Shown here: positions 53,668 to 61,796 of the stretch, piece by piece
How positions within the stretch are numbered: the stretch's first letter is position 1
Layout: every line of letters begins with the position of its first letter
Assembly: GCF_023952475.1 (NCBI RefSeq)
Contig: NZ_JALHRX010000017.1
Coordinates: 79,437 to 143,436 of the forward strand
Direction: 5' to 3'
DNA: 64,000 bases
From: Cupriavidus sp. WGlv3
GTDB taxonomy: Bacteria; Pseudomonadota; Gammaproteobacteria; Burkholderiales; Burkholderiaceae
Notes under the pieces: model-generated
The model's database searches: none
Told to the model about the DNA's origin: nothing
What the model saw: the letters and a program-made list of their open reading frames with translations, nothing else
Program-made: the position numbers and the translations under genes

Positions 53668-55905
53668 TCAGTCGGCGGCCTCATCCCCGGCGTCGGTTTC
53701 GTCCTGCTGCCCGGCGGGCGAACCACGCAGCGACTCCAGGAAGCGCACCACCGTGGCCGCCTCGCGCGTGCGCGTGAACGGCGGCAGGCTCTGCCAGATC
53801 TGGCGCCCGTAGGGCTTCTCGACCAGACGTGTGTCGAAGATCGCCAGCACGCCGCGGTCCGATTCGGAACGGATCAGCCGCCCGGCCCCCTGCTTGAGCG
53901 TGATCACCGCATGCGGCAGCTGGTGCACGGCAAACGGGCTCAGGCCCTTCTTTTGCAGCACTTCCATGCGCGCGGCCAGCACCGGATCGTCGGGCGGCGC
54001 GAACGGCAGCTTGTCGATGATCACCAGCGACAGCGCCTCGCCACGCACGTCCACGCCCTCCCAGAAGCTCTGGCTGCCCACCAGCACCGCATTGCCCAGC
54101 TCGCGGAAGCGGTCCAGCAGCTCGGTGCGGCTGGCCTGGCCCTGCACCAGCAGCGGCAGGTTCAGGCCGCGTTCGGCAAAGGCATCGTAGAGCAGATCCG
54201 AGGCCCGCTGCACCGCGCGCAGCGTGGTGCACAGCAGGAAGGTGCGCCCGCCTGCGGCCTCGATCAGCGGCAGCGCGGCCTGCACCACCGCATCGGTGAA
54301 CTGCGGCGACTGCGGCGCGGGCATGTCGCGCGGCACGTACAGCAGGCCCTGCTTCGCGTAATCGAACGGGCTGGGCAGCGTCAGCGAGCGTTCCTTGTCG
54401 AGGCCCAGCTGAGCGGCGTAGTGGGTGAAATTGCCCTTTACCGACAGCGTCGCCGAGGTGAAGACCCACGCGCGCGGCTGGCCGCCGCGCTGGCGCGTGA
54501 AGATCGGCGCGATCGACAGCGGCGTGCGGTGCAGCTGCACGGTGTGCGAAAACACCTCAACCCAGCGCACGGTTTCCGGGCCGGCGGATGGCGCGGCCCC
54601 GCCCTGCTCCTGCCCCTGCTCCTCGCCGTCGGCTGGCTGCGGTGCTGGCGCGGCCGGGGCATCGGTGCGCCAGGCGGCCAGCTTGTTGGCCAGCTCGAGC
54701 GCGCGGCGGTGGCATTGCTGCAGCGATTCGGCGCGCTCGGCCTGGCTTTCGAGCATCTCGACGAAGTCGGACAGCGCCGCGTCGAGCGCATCGAGGGTCT
54801 CGTTGAAGGGTTCGGCGATGCGGCGGTCGGCCTCAATCTGCCCCAGCGCCAGGCGCGCGTTGTCCTTGCTGAAGGCCAGGCGCAGGTCGCGCGCGGCGCG
54901 TTCCAGCGGCGCGCCCAGCGCCACCCAGTCGACCGCATCGCGCGCATGCGACAGGCCCTCGGCCACGGTATCGCGCGCGATCTCCAGCAGCTGGCTGGTC
55001 GACAAGGTCTCGCCGAAGAACAGCGTGGCGGTCTCGGGCAGCTGGTGCGCCTCGTCGAAGATCACGGTGTTGGCGGCGGGCAGCAGCTCGGCCATGCCGG
55101 TGTCGCGCAGCACCACGTCGGCAAAGAACAGGTGGTGGTTGACCACCACCACGTCGGCCTGCTGCGCTTCCTTGCGCGCGCGCATCACGAAGCAGTCCTT
55201 GTAGTACGGGCATTCCGAACCGAGACAGTTGTCGCGCGTGGAGGTCACCATTTGCCACACCGGGGCGTTCTCCGGCACCGACGCCAGTTCCGCCTTGTCG
55301 CCGGTCGAGGTTTCCTTGATAAAGCGCCCGATCTCGCGCAGCCACGCCGCATCCTGGCGCGAGGCCAGGCGCCCGCCGGCCTGCGCGCGCTCCAGGTGGT
55401 AGTGGCAGACGTAGTTGGCGCGGCCCTTGAGCAGCGCCACCGAGACCGGCACGTTGAGCGCGTGGCGCACGGTGGGGATGTCGCGCAGGAACAGCTGGTC
55501 CTGCAGGTTCTTGGTGCCGGTCGACAGGATCACCTTGCCGCCCCACAGCATCGCGGGCACCAGGTAGGCGTAGGTCTTGCCGGTGCCGGTGCCGGCCTCG
55601 ACGATGACGGAATCGTTCTGCGCGATCGCACCGGCGACGGCCTCGGCCATCTTGTGCTGCGACCCACGCGGGCGGTAGCCGGGAATGGCCTGGGCCAGCG
55701 TGCCGGTATCGGCAAAGATGGTGGCAAGCTCGGCGCCGCGGCTGGCGGCGGCATCGGCCTGCGCGGCATGGGCGGGCGCCGCGGCGTCGTTGGGGTCGCT
55801 CGGGTCGCTCGGGTCGCTCGGGTCGCTGTCCAGGGACAACTGGCGGGAATCGGGAAGATCGGACAAGGGTGGGGAATGTTGTATGGGCTGCGGGCCAACC
55901 GGCAA
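53668..55905 (-). CDS. dinG: DinG/YoaA-family ATP-dependent DNA helicase
   Basis: XPD-like 5'-3' helicase that acts on R-loops and damaged forks. About 745 residues. Walker A EAGTGTGKTYAYL near 100; an iron-sulfur-cluster set of four Cys (NYVCHYHL, then CLGSECPYYKDC) between about 165 and 235; DEAH box IFDEAHQLPE near 283; helicase motif VI QGAGRLIRSESD. The start is unclear: the frame has no ATG before the helicase core and the TTG at 55905 is the longest choice. A tandem Asp-Pro-Ser repeat lies near residue 30. Sequence fits YoaA at least as well as DinG. Confidence 0.9.
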   Translation of the reverse strand: MPVGPQPIQHSPPLSDLPDSRQLSLDSDPSDPSDPSDPNDAAAPAHAAQADAAASRGAELATIFADTGTLAQAIPGYRPRGSQHKMAEAVAGAIAQNDSVIVEAGTGTGKTYAYLVPAMLWGGKVILSTGTKNLQDQLFLRDIPTVRHALNVPVSVALLKGRANYVCHYHLERAQAGGRLASRQDAAWLREIGRFIKETSTGDKAELASVPENAPVWQMVTSTRDNCLGSECPYYKDCFVMRARKEAQQADVVVVNHHLFFADVVLRDTGMAELLPAANTVIFDEAHQLPETATLFFGETLSTSQLLEIARDTVAEGLSHARDAVDWVALGAPLERAARDLRLAFSKDNARLALGQIEADRRIAEPFNETLDALDAALSDFVEMLESQAERAESLQQCHRRALELANKLAAWRTDAPAAPAPQPADGEEQGQEQGGAAPSAGPETVRWVEVFSHTVQLHRTPLSIAPIFTRQRGGQPRAWVFTSATLSVKGNFTHYAAQLGLDKERSLTLPSPFDYAKQGLLYVPRDMPAPQSPQFTDAVVQAALPLIEAAGGRTFLLCTTLRAVQRASDLLYDAFAERGLNLPLLVQGQASRTELLDRFRELGNAVLVGSQSFWEGVDVRGEALSLVIIDKLPFAPPDDPVLAARMEVLQKKGLSPFAVHQLPHAVITLKQGAGRLIRSESDRGVLAIFDTRLVEKPYGRQIWQSLPPFTRTREAATVVRFLESLRGSPAGQQDETDAGDEAAD
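55793..55828 (-). repeat. 9-bp tandem repeat, four copies, in dinG
   Basis: GGGTCGCTC is repeated three times plus GGGTCGCTG, encoding Asp-Pro-Ser units near the N-terminus of the helicase. The unit length keeps the frame whatever the copy number. Confidence 0.95.
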
Positions 55906-55944
55906 CGATCGCCGGCAATCGCCGCGCCCGGGGCGCGACGGCGC

Positions 55945-56148
55945 TCAGGCCGGCACGTCGGGTTCGAGCTGAAGCTGCAGCAGCGTGATGGCGTCCTTCA
56001 GCTTGAGACGGCGCTTCTTCAGCCGGCGCAGCTGCAATTCGTCGTGGACCACATCGCCGGCCAGCCGGTCGATCAGGAAGTCGAGATCGCGGTGCTCGAT
56101 CTGCAGCTCCATGATGCGCCGTTCCAGGGTATTGAGGTTGCTGTCCAT
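55945..56148 (-). CDS. YdcH-like DUF465 protein
   Basis: 67 residues, all helical: MDSNLNTLERRIMELQIEH, then HRDLDFLIDRL and LQLRRLKKRRLKLKDAI. The LKKRRLxLKD motif defines DUF465 (YdcH). Small cytoplasmic protein of unknown function. Divided from dinG by 39 bp on the same strand. Confidence 0.9.
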   Translation of the reverse strand: MDSNLNTLERRIMELQIEHRDLDFLIDRLAGDVVHDELQLRRLKKRRLKLKDAITLLQLQLEPDVPA

Positions 56149-56180
56149 CTACGCCTCCGCTGCCATCACCGTGCCGGGGC

Positions 56181-56975
56181 TCAGAAGCCGAACGGACGCG
56201 GCGCCGACGCCGGGCCCTGTTGCTGCTCCCTGGCCTTGGCGCGCCGCTCTTCCAGCGCCTTCTGGCGCTGTTCGAGGTCGCGCTGCTTGGCTTCGTATGC
56301 CTTCACGTTCTCCTCGCGCTGGCGGGCCTGTTCCGCGCCCTGCTGCTGCGCCTCGCGCATGCGGGCATCGAAGTCGGACTGCTTCTGCTCGTAGGCCTGC
56401 GCGTTGGCGGCACGCTGCGGGGCCCCGGCCTGGCGCTGTGCGTCGCGCAGCTGCTGTTCCTGCTGCTTCTTCTCGAACGCCTCGCGGCTGGACTGTTCGC
56501 TGGCGGCGCGCTGCGGCTGGCTGGCCTCGAACTCAGCGCGGCGCAGCGCCTGTTCGCGGTCGCGCTCGGCGGCGCGGTGGGCGCGCTCGGCCTCGCCCAC
56601 TTCGAGCTCGCGCTTGCGCAGCACCTGCAGCTCCTCGCGCTGGATTTCCTTGGCGTTGTCGATGCAGCGGGTGACGAAGAACTTGCTGTAGCACTCGCGC
56701 TCGGCGGCGGCGAAGCGGTAGTTGGTCCACGCGCGCGAATCGCCGATGGCCTTGCGCTCGGCGGCAAAGTCCCGCGCGGCAGCAGGTGCGGGCGCGGCAG
56801 CGGGCGCCGAAGCCTGCGCTTGTGCCGCGCGCAGCGGCATCAGCGCGGCGCAGGCCGCCACGGCTACGGCAGCCAGGGCGCCGCGGCGGAACAAGGTGGA
56901 TTCGGGCACGTTGGCGATGGTTGGCATGGCCGGATGGGTGGCCTGGGCGGCGGCCGGGCGGGACTTGACGATCAT
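56181..56975 (-). CDS. Secreted coiled-coil protein, Gln/Glu/Arg/Ala-rich, function unknown
   Basis: 264 residues from MIVKSRPAAAQ, or 248 from MPTIANVPESTLF. Signal peptide near 25-55 (RRGALAAVAVAACAAL ... AQA). A short conserved region has two cysteines (AERECYSKFFVTRCIDNAK). The remaining 150 residues form a long charged helix with repeats such as AYEQKQSDFDARMREAQ, predicted coiled coil. C-terminal Pro-rich tail. Probably a periplasmic structural or adaptor protein; TolA-like composition, but no TonB or Tol domain seen. The gene lies 32 bp upstream of the YdcH gene on the same strand. Confidence 0.75.
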   Translation of the reverse strand: MIVKSRPAAAQATHPAMPTIANVPESTLFRRGALAAVAVAACAALMPLRAAQAQASAPAAAPAPAAARDFAAERKAIGDSRAWTNYRFAAAERECYSKFFVTRCIDNAKEIQREELQVLRKRELEVGEAERAHRAAERDREQALRRAEFEASQPQRAASEQSSREAFEKKQQEQQLRDAQRQAGAPQRAANAQAYEQKQSDFDARMREAQQQGAEQARQREENVKAYEAKQRDLEQRQKALEERRAKAREQQQGPASAPRPFGF

Positions 56976-57141
56976 GTCCGGATTCTAGCATCCGGGCCGG
57001 TCGGCGGCCTGCCCGCAGGCCCGTGCACACGTGCGCGCAACGCCTCCCGCAAGCGCCACGCCGCCGGCCCCGCCGGAGGCCCGCGCGCTTGTGGCAAAAT
57101 GCCCCGCTTTCGACTGACTGCGTCTCACGCTGCGTTCCACG

Positions 57142-59490
57142 ATGTCCAACCTGCCCGCATCCGTCTCGCAAAAGATCGTCGCGCTCATCGCGGCCGAACT
57201 GTCCGTGCAGCCCCGCCAGGTGGCCGCGGCCGTGGCGCTGCTCGATGAAGGCGCGACCGTCCCCTTCATCGCCCGCTATCGCAAGGAAGTGACCGGCAAC
57301 CTCGACGATACGCAGCTGCGCAACCTGGAAGAGCGCCTGCTGTACCTGCGCGACATGGAAGACCGCCGCGCCGCGATCCTGGCGTCGATCGAGGAGCAAG
57401 GCAAGCTCACGCCCGAGCTGCAGGCCGCGATCGAAGCCGCGCAGACCAAGCAGGCGCTGGAAGACCTATACCTGCCCTACAAGCCCAAGCGCCGCACCCG
57501 CGCCCAGATCGCGCGCGAATGCGGGCTGGAGCCGCTGGCGCTGGCGCTGCTGGCCGATCCCACGCTCGACCCGCAGGCCGAAGCAGCGAAGTACGTCAAC
57601 GGCAACCCCACCGCCGACGGCGGCGTGCCCGACGTCAAGGCCGCGCTGGACGGCGCGCGCGACATCCTGTCCGAACAGTTCGGCGAAACCGCCGAACTGC
57701 TGGGCAAGCTGCGCGAGCACCTGTGGAACCACGGCGTGGTGGCCTCGTCGGTGATGGAAGGCAAGGAAACCGCGGAAGAAGAGAAGTTCCGCGACTACTA
57801 CAACTACAGCGAGACCCTGCGCACGGTGCCGTCGCATCGCGCGCTGGCGCTGTTCCGCGGCCGCAATGCCGGCGTGCTGATGGTCAAGCTGGGGCTGGGC
57901 GAGGAGCAGGACGCGCTGGTGCCGCACCCGTGCGAAGGCATGATCGCGCGCCATGTCGGCATCCAGCAGCTGGGCCGCCCCGCCGACAAGTGGCTGGGCG
58001 ACGTGTGCCGCTGGTGCTGGCGCGTCAAGGTGCAGCCGCACCTGGAGACCGAGCTGCTGACGCAGCTGCGCGAAACCGCCGAGAGCGAGGCCATCAAGGT
58101 GTTCGGCCGCAACCTGCATGAGCTGCTGCTGGCTGCTCCGGCCGGTCCCAAGTCGGTGATGGGCGTCGACCCGGGCATCCGCACCGGCTGCAAGGTGGCC
58201 GTGGTGGACAGCACCGGCAAGCTGCTGGAGACCGCCACCATCTATCCGCACGAACCGCGCCGCGACTGGAACGGCTCGCTGGCCGTGCTGGCGCGCCTGG
58301 CAAGGCAGCACGGCGTGGCGCTGGTCTCGATCGGCAACGGCACCGCCAGCCGCGAGACCGACAAGCTGGTGCAGGACCTGATGAAGCAGATGCCCGAACT
58401 CAAGCTGACCAAGATCGTGGTCAGCGAAGCCGGCGCCTCGGTCTATTCGGCGTCGGAGCTGGCCGCCAAGGAATTCCCGGACCTGGATGTGTCGCTGCGC
58501 GGGGCGGTGTCGATCGCGCGCCGGCTGCAGGATCCGCTCGCCGAGCTGGTCAAGATCGATCCGAAGTCGATCGGCGTGGGCCAGTACCAGCATGACGTGA
58601 ACCAGCGCGAGCTGGCGCGCGCGCTCGACGCCGTGGTCGAGGACTGCGTCAACGCCGTGGGCGTCGACGTCAACACCGCCTCGGCGCCGCTGCTGGCGCG
58701 CGTGTCGGGCCTGAATTCGGTGCTGGCGCGCAATATCGTCGAGTTCCGCGACGCCAATGGCGCCTTCGCCAACCGCAATGCGTTGAAGCAGGTGCCGCGC
58801 CTGGGCGACAAGACTTTCGAGCAGGCCGCCGGCTTCCTGCGCATCAACGACGGCGACAATCCGCTCGACCGTTCGTCGGTGCACCCGGAAGCCTACCCGG
58901 TGGTGCAGCGCATCCTGGACCACGTCAAGAAGGGCCTGCGCGATGTGATGGGCAACCGCGAGGCGCTGCGCGGCCTGGCGCCGGAAAAGTTCACCGACGA
59001 TGCGTTCGGCCTGCCCACCGTGCGCGACATCCTGTCCGAACTGGAAAAGCCGGGCCGCGATCCGCGCCCGGAATTCAAGACCGCGACCTTCCAGGAAGGC
59101 GTGGAGGACGTCAAGGACCTGCAGCCGGGCATGGTGCTCGAAGGCGTGGTCACCAACGTGGCCGCGTTCGGCGCGTTTGTCGATATCGGCGTGCACCAGG
59201 ACGGCCTGGTCCATATCTCGGCGCTGTCGAACAAGTTCGTCAAGGACGCGCACGAAGTGGTCAAGGCCGGCCAGATCGTCAAGGTCAAGGTGATGGAGGT
59301 CGACGTCAAGCGCAACCGCATCGGCCTGTCGATGCGGCTCGACGACGAGCCCGGACAGGCCGTGGCGCGCGCGGGCGGGGCCGACCGTGGCGGCCAGCGC
59401 AATGGCGGCGGCAAGGGCTTAGGCGGTGGGCGCCGCGAGCCGGAGCCGGCCGGCGCCATGGCCGCCGCCTTCGCCAAGCTCAAGCGCTGA
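57142..59490 (+). CDS. tex: Transcription accessory protein Tex
   Basis: S1-domain RNA-binding protein that affects transcription and RNA turnover. 782 residues. N-terminal helical region (PFIARYRKEVTGNLDDTQLRNLEERL); YqgF-like nuclease fold with VMGVDPGIRTGCKVAVVD near 335; helix-hairpin-helix segment (NTASAPLLARVSGLN); S1 domain LQPGMVLEGVVTNVAAFGAFVDIG near 660-725. The C-terminal tail is rich in Gly and Arg (GGQRNGGGKGLGGGRREP), a likely extra RNA contact. Confidence 0.96.
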   Translation: MSNLPASVSQKIVALIAAELSVQPRQVAAAVALLDEGATVPFIARYRKEVTGNLDDTQLRNLEERLLYLRDMEDRRAAILASIEEQGKLTPELQAAIEAAQTKQALEDLYLPYKPKRRTRAQIARECGLEPLALALLADPTLDPQAEAAKYVNGNPTADGGVPDVKAALDGARDILSEQFGETAELLGKLREHLWNHGVVASSVMEGKETAEEEKFRDYYNYSETLRTVPSHRALALFRGRNAGVLMVKLGLGEEQDALVPHPCEGMIARHVGIQQLGRPADKWLGDVCRWCWRVKVQPHLETELLTQLRETAESEAIKVFGRNLHELLLAAPAGPKSVMGVDPGIRTGCKVAVVDSTGKLLETATIYPHEPRRDWNGSLAVLARLARQHGVALVSIGNGTASRETDKLVQDLMKQMPELKLTKIVVSEAGASVYSASELAAKEFPDLDVSLRGAVSIARRLQDPLAELVKIDPKSIGVGQYQHDVNQRELARALDAVVEDCVNAVGVDVNTASAPLLARVSGLNSVLARNIVEFRDANGAFANRNALKQVPRLGDKTFEQAAGFLRINDGDNPLDRSSVHPEAYPVVQRILDHVKKGLRDVMGNREALRGLAPEKFTDDAFGLPTVRDILSELEKPGRDPRPEFKTATFQEGVEDVKDLQPGMVLEGVVTNVAAFGAFVDIGVHQDGLVHISALSNKFVKDAHEVVKAGQIVKVKVMEVDVKRNRIGLSMRLDDEPGQAVARAGGADRGGQRNGGGKGLGGGRREPEPAGAMAAAFAKLKR

Positions 59491-59508
59491 GCGCGCCTGC
59501 TTCGGCCG

Positions 59509-59542
59509 CAACGCCCCGCACGGGAAGCCGTGCGGGGCGTTG
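59509..59542. terminator. Strong hairpin between convergent tex and pmrB-like genes
   Basis: A perfect 15-bp stem CAACGCCCCGCACGG / CCGTGCGGGGCGTTG with a GAAG loop. T-poor on both sides, so a bidirectional terminator of the hairpin-dominated type is likely. Confidence 0.65.
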
Positions 59543-59547
59543 TCATT

Positions 59548-60918
59548 TCAGCCGCCGCGGACGATGCGCACCGCCAGGCCTGTGGCGGTGCGCCCTCCAC
59601 CGCCAACGTCGTCCGCGCGGTTGGCAAATGCCAGCTCGAGCCCGTGCAACCGCGCCACCCGTCGCGCGATGGAAATGCCCAGGCCATGGCCCTGCTCGCG
59701 CTGCCCGGCGCCGCGGAAAAAGCGGTCGCCGAGGCGCGCCAGCAGCTCCGGCGCGACCCCGGGGCCCTGGTCGCGCACGATGATGCTGTCGGCCCGGAAC
59801 TCGACCAGCACCAGGGCGCCCGGCGGGCTGTAGCGGATGGCGTTGTCGAGCAGGTTGCGCAGCAGCAGCGACAGCAGCGCGGGGTCGCCCGCGACGGGCA
59901 ACGGCGACTGGCCTTGCGGCGGCCAGCCCAGTTCCACGTCGACCTGCTTGTGCTGCGCCAGCGCCAGGCAGTCGGACAGCGCCTGCTGTGCCACCGGCAC
60001 CCAGTTGACCGGCTGGCGCGACGGCAGCCCGGCGGCGTCCTCGAGCCGGCTCATAGTCAGCAGCTGCGACACCAGCCGGCCGATGCGGTCGATGCCGGCG
60101 GCGACATTGGTCCGCGCCAGCGCGCGTTCGTCGCGGTCGGGCGAGCGCTCGGCGATCTCCCACTGCGCCTTGAGCGCGGCCAGCGGCGTGCGCATCTCGT
60201 GCGCGGCATCGGCGGTCAGGCGCCGCTCATGCTCGATCGAATCGGAAACGCGCGTTAGCAGCCGGTTCATCGCGTGCACCAGCGGCACCAGTTCGCCGGG
60301 CACGGCATCAAGGCTGAGCGGACGGCGATCGTCCGCGGCGCGCGCCTCGATATCCGCGGACAGCGTGCGCACCGGCGCCATCGCACGGCGCATGAAGCCG
60401 ATCAGCAGGCCGATCAGCAGCGGCAGGCCCACCGCCCACGGCAGCACCTGCGCAGCGATGTAGGACAGGATCAGCTCGTTGCGCTCGCCCAGCTGCTGCC
60501 CCACGCACACGCGCCAGCCGGTATCGGGATCATCGAGGTAATAGAGCCGCCAGCGCTGGCGCTCGAGCGTGACGTCGGTAAAGCCCTTGACGCCCTCGGC
60601 GCGCGGCAGCTTGTCGCCGTCGGGATCGATATGCAGCGGCTTGCCGTCGGGCAGCCACGCGGCGATGGCGAGGTCGCCGAGGCCGGCGTCGCCCTGGTCC
60701 CCCTGGTCGAGCCGCGGCACGCGCGCGCGCGACATGCCGGCGGCGATGTCGACCAGCGGCACCACCGACTGCATCTGCAGCGCCATGCGCACCATGTCGG
60801 TGTCATAGAGCTCGTTGATCTCGTGGCGGGCGCGCACATAGGTCATGCCCAGCGTCAACAGCCATACCACCGGCGCGGCCACCAGCACCGCCAGCACCAG
60901 CCTGCGCTGCAGCGTCAT
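59548..60918 (-). CDS. PmrB/QseC-like sensor histidine kinase
   Basis: Inner-membrane kinase that phosphorylates the regulator encoded just upstream. 456 residues; the ATG overlaps the regulator's stop (ATGA). TM1 LVLAVLVAAPVVWLLTLGM; periplasmic domain of about 130 residues starting with the 2CSK-N-type HEINELYDTDMVRMALQM; TM2 VLPWAVGLPLLIGLLIGF; HAMP; H-box TADAAHEMRTPLAALKAQ (His near 240); N-box LLRNLLDNAIRYSPPG; G-box GHGLGISIARRVA. The family includes QseC, TctE and PmrB; the adjoining PmrA box and arn genes favour a PmrB role. Confidence 0.9.
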   Translation of the reverse strand: MTLQRRLVLAVLVAAPVVWLLTLGMTYVRARHEINELYDTDMVRMALQMQSVVPLVDIAAGMSRARVPRLDQGDQGDAGLGDLAIAAWLPDGKPLHIDPDGDKLPRAEGVKGFTDVTLERQRWRLYYLDDPDTGWRVCVGQQLGERNELILSYIAAQVLPWAVGLPLLIGLLIGFMRRAMAPVRTLSADIEARAADDRRPLSLDAVPGELVPLVHAMNRLLTRVSDSIEHERRLTADAAHEMRTPLAALKAQWEIAERSPDRDERALARTNVAAGIDRIGRLVSQLLTMSRLEDAAGLPSRQPVNWVPVAQQALSDCLALAQHKQVDVELGWPPQGQSPLPVAGDPALLSLLLRNLLDNAIRYSPPGALVLVEFRADSIIVRDQGPGVAPELLARLGDRFFRGAGQREQGHGLGISIARRVARLHGLELAFANRADDVGGGGRTATGLAVRIVRGG

Positions 60919-61586
60919 GCGCAATCCTCGGCCGCGCCCAGCGTGTAGCCGGCGCCGCGGAAGGTGCGCACGATCTTCGGATGGATCTTGCGGCGCAGGT
61001 GATGGATATGGACTTCGAGCGCGTTGCTCTCGATGCCGCCCTGCCAGTCATAGAGCTTGTCGCGCAGCACCTCGCGCGTCAGCAGCCGGTTGGGATGCGC
61101 CAGCAGCAGTTCCAGCAACATGGCCTCGCGGCTGGTCAGCTCGACCGGCTGGCCCTGCCAGTACGCCTGGCGCGCGGCCGGGTGGAAGGCCAGCGCGCCG
61201 TGCTGCCACACCGGCGCCGACATGCCCGCCGCGCGGCGCGTGACCGCGCGCAGCCGTGCCGCCAGCTCGTCGAGCGCGACCGGCTTGACCAGGTAGTCGT
61301 CGGCACCCGCATCGAGCCCGCCAATGCGGCTGTCGACGGCATCGCGCGCGGTCAGCACGATCACCGGGATGCGGCAGCCGCGCGCGCGCCAGCGCGCCAG
61401 CAGCGTCATGCCGTCGTCGCCGGGCAGGCCCAGGTCGAGCACCACGGCATCGTAGTGGGCCAGGCCGAGCGCGTGATCGGCGTCAGTGCCGTTGCGGAAC
61501 CAGTCGACCGCGTAGTCGAGCAGCTGCAGGCCGCGCCGCAGCCCGTCACCCAGCATCGGGTCGTCTTCAACGATAAGGAGTCTCAT
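60915..61586 (-). CDS. PmrA/QseB-like response regulator
   Basis: OmpR-family DNA-binding regulator, 223 residues. Receiver with VEDDP acidic pocket, phospho-acceptor Asp51 in AVVLDLGLPGDDG, and Lys in YLVKPVAL. The winged-helix C-terminal domain has LTSREAMLLELLLAHPNRLLTREVL and FRGAGYTLG. It precedes its kinase with a 4-bp overlap. A PmrA box lies 46 bp upstream, in the divergent spacer to the arnT-like gene, suggesting autoregulation and control of that gene. Confidence 0.9.
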   Translation of the reverse strand: MRLLIVEDDPMLGDGLRRGLQLLDYAVDWFRNGTDADHALGLAHYDAVVLDLGLPGDDGMTLLARWRARGCRIPVIVLTARDAVDSRIGGLDAGADDYLVKPVALDELAARLRAVTRRAAGMSAPVWQHGALAFHPAARQAYWQGQPVELTSREAMLLELLLAHPNRLLTREVLRDKLYDWQGGIESNALEVHIHHLRRKIHPKIVRTFRGAGYTLGAAEDCA

Positions 61587-61631
61587 GCTCTGGAGTGGCC
61601 TGGAGATATCACGGCACGGTACGCGCGCCGC

Positions 61632-61664
61632 CTTAATGTGCCGTTAAGGTTCGCGAATTATGCT
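61632..61664 (+). promoter_or_regulatory. PmrA box and arnT-like promoter
   Basis: CTTAAT-GTGCC-GTTAAG (61632-61648) matches the PmrA-box consensus YTTAAK-N5-YTTAAK at all but one position. A -10-like TATGCT at 61659-61664 places the box over the -35 region of the plus-strand arnT-like gene, the class II arrangement used by OmpR-type activators. Confidence 0.65.
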
Positions 61665-61796
61665 CCGCACACGTTTCAGGCCCTGTCCGTACAACGCGGC
61701 GCGCCGCGCCGGCGTGGACATGACCTGGTCCACTGGCGCTGGTCCGTCGGCCCTTGCCGCGCCACGTTTTTTCCGCCCACGCCGAGCCGCCCTCGC

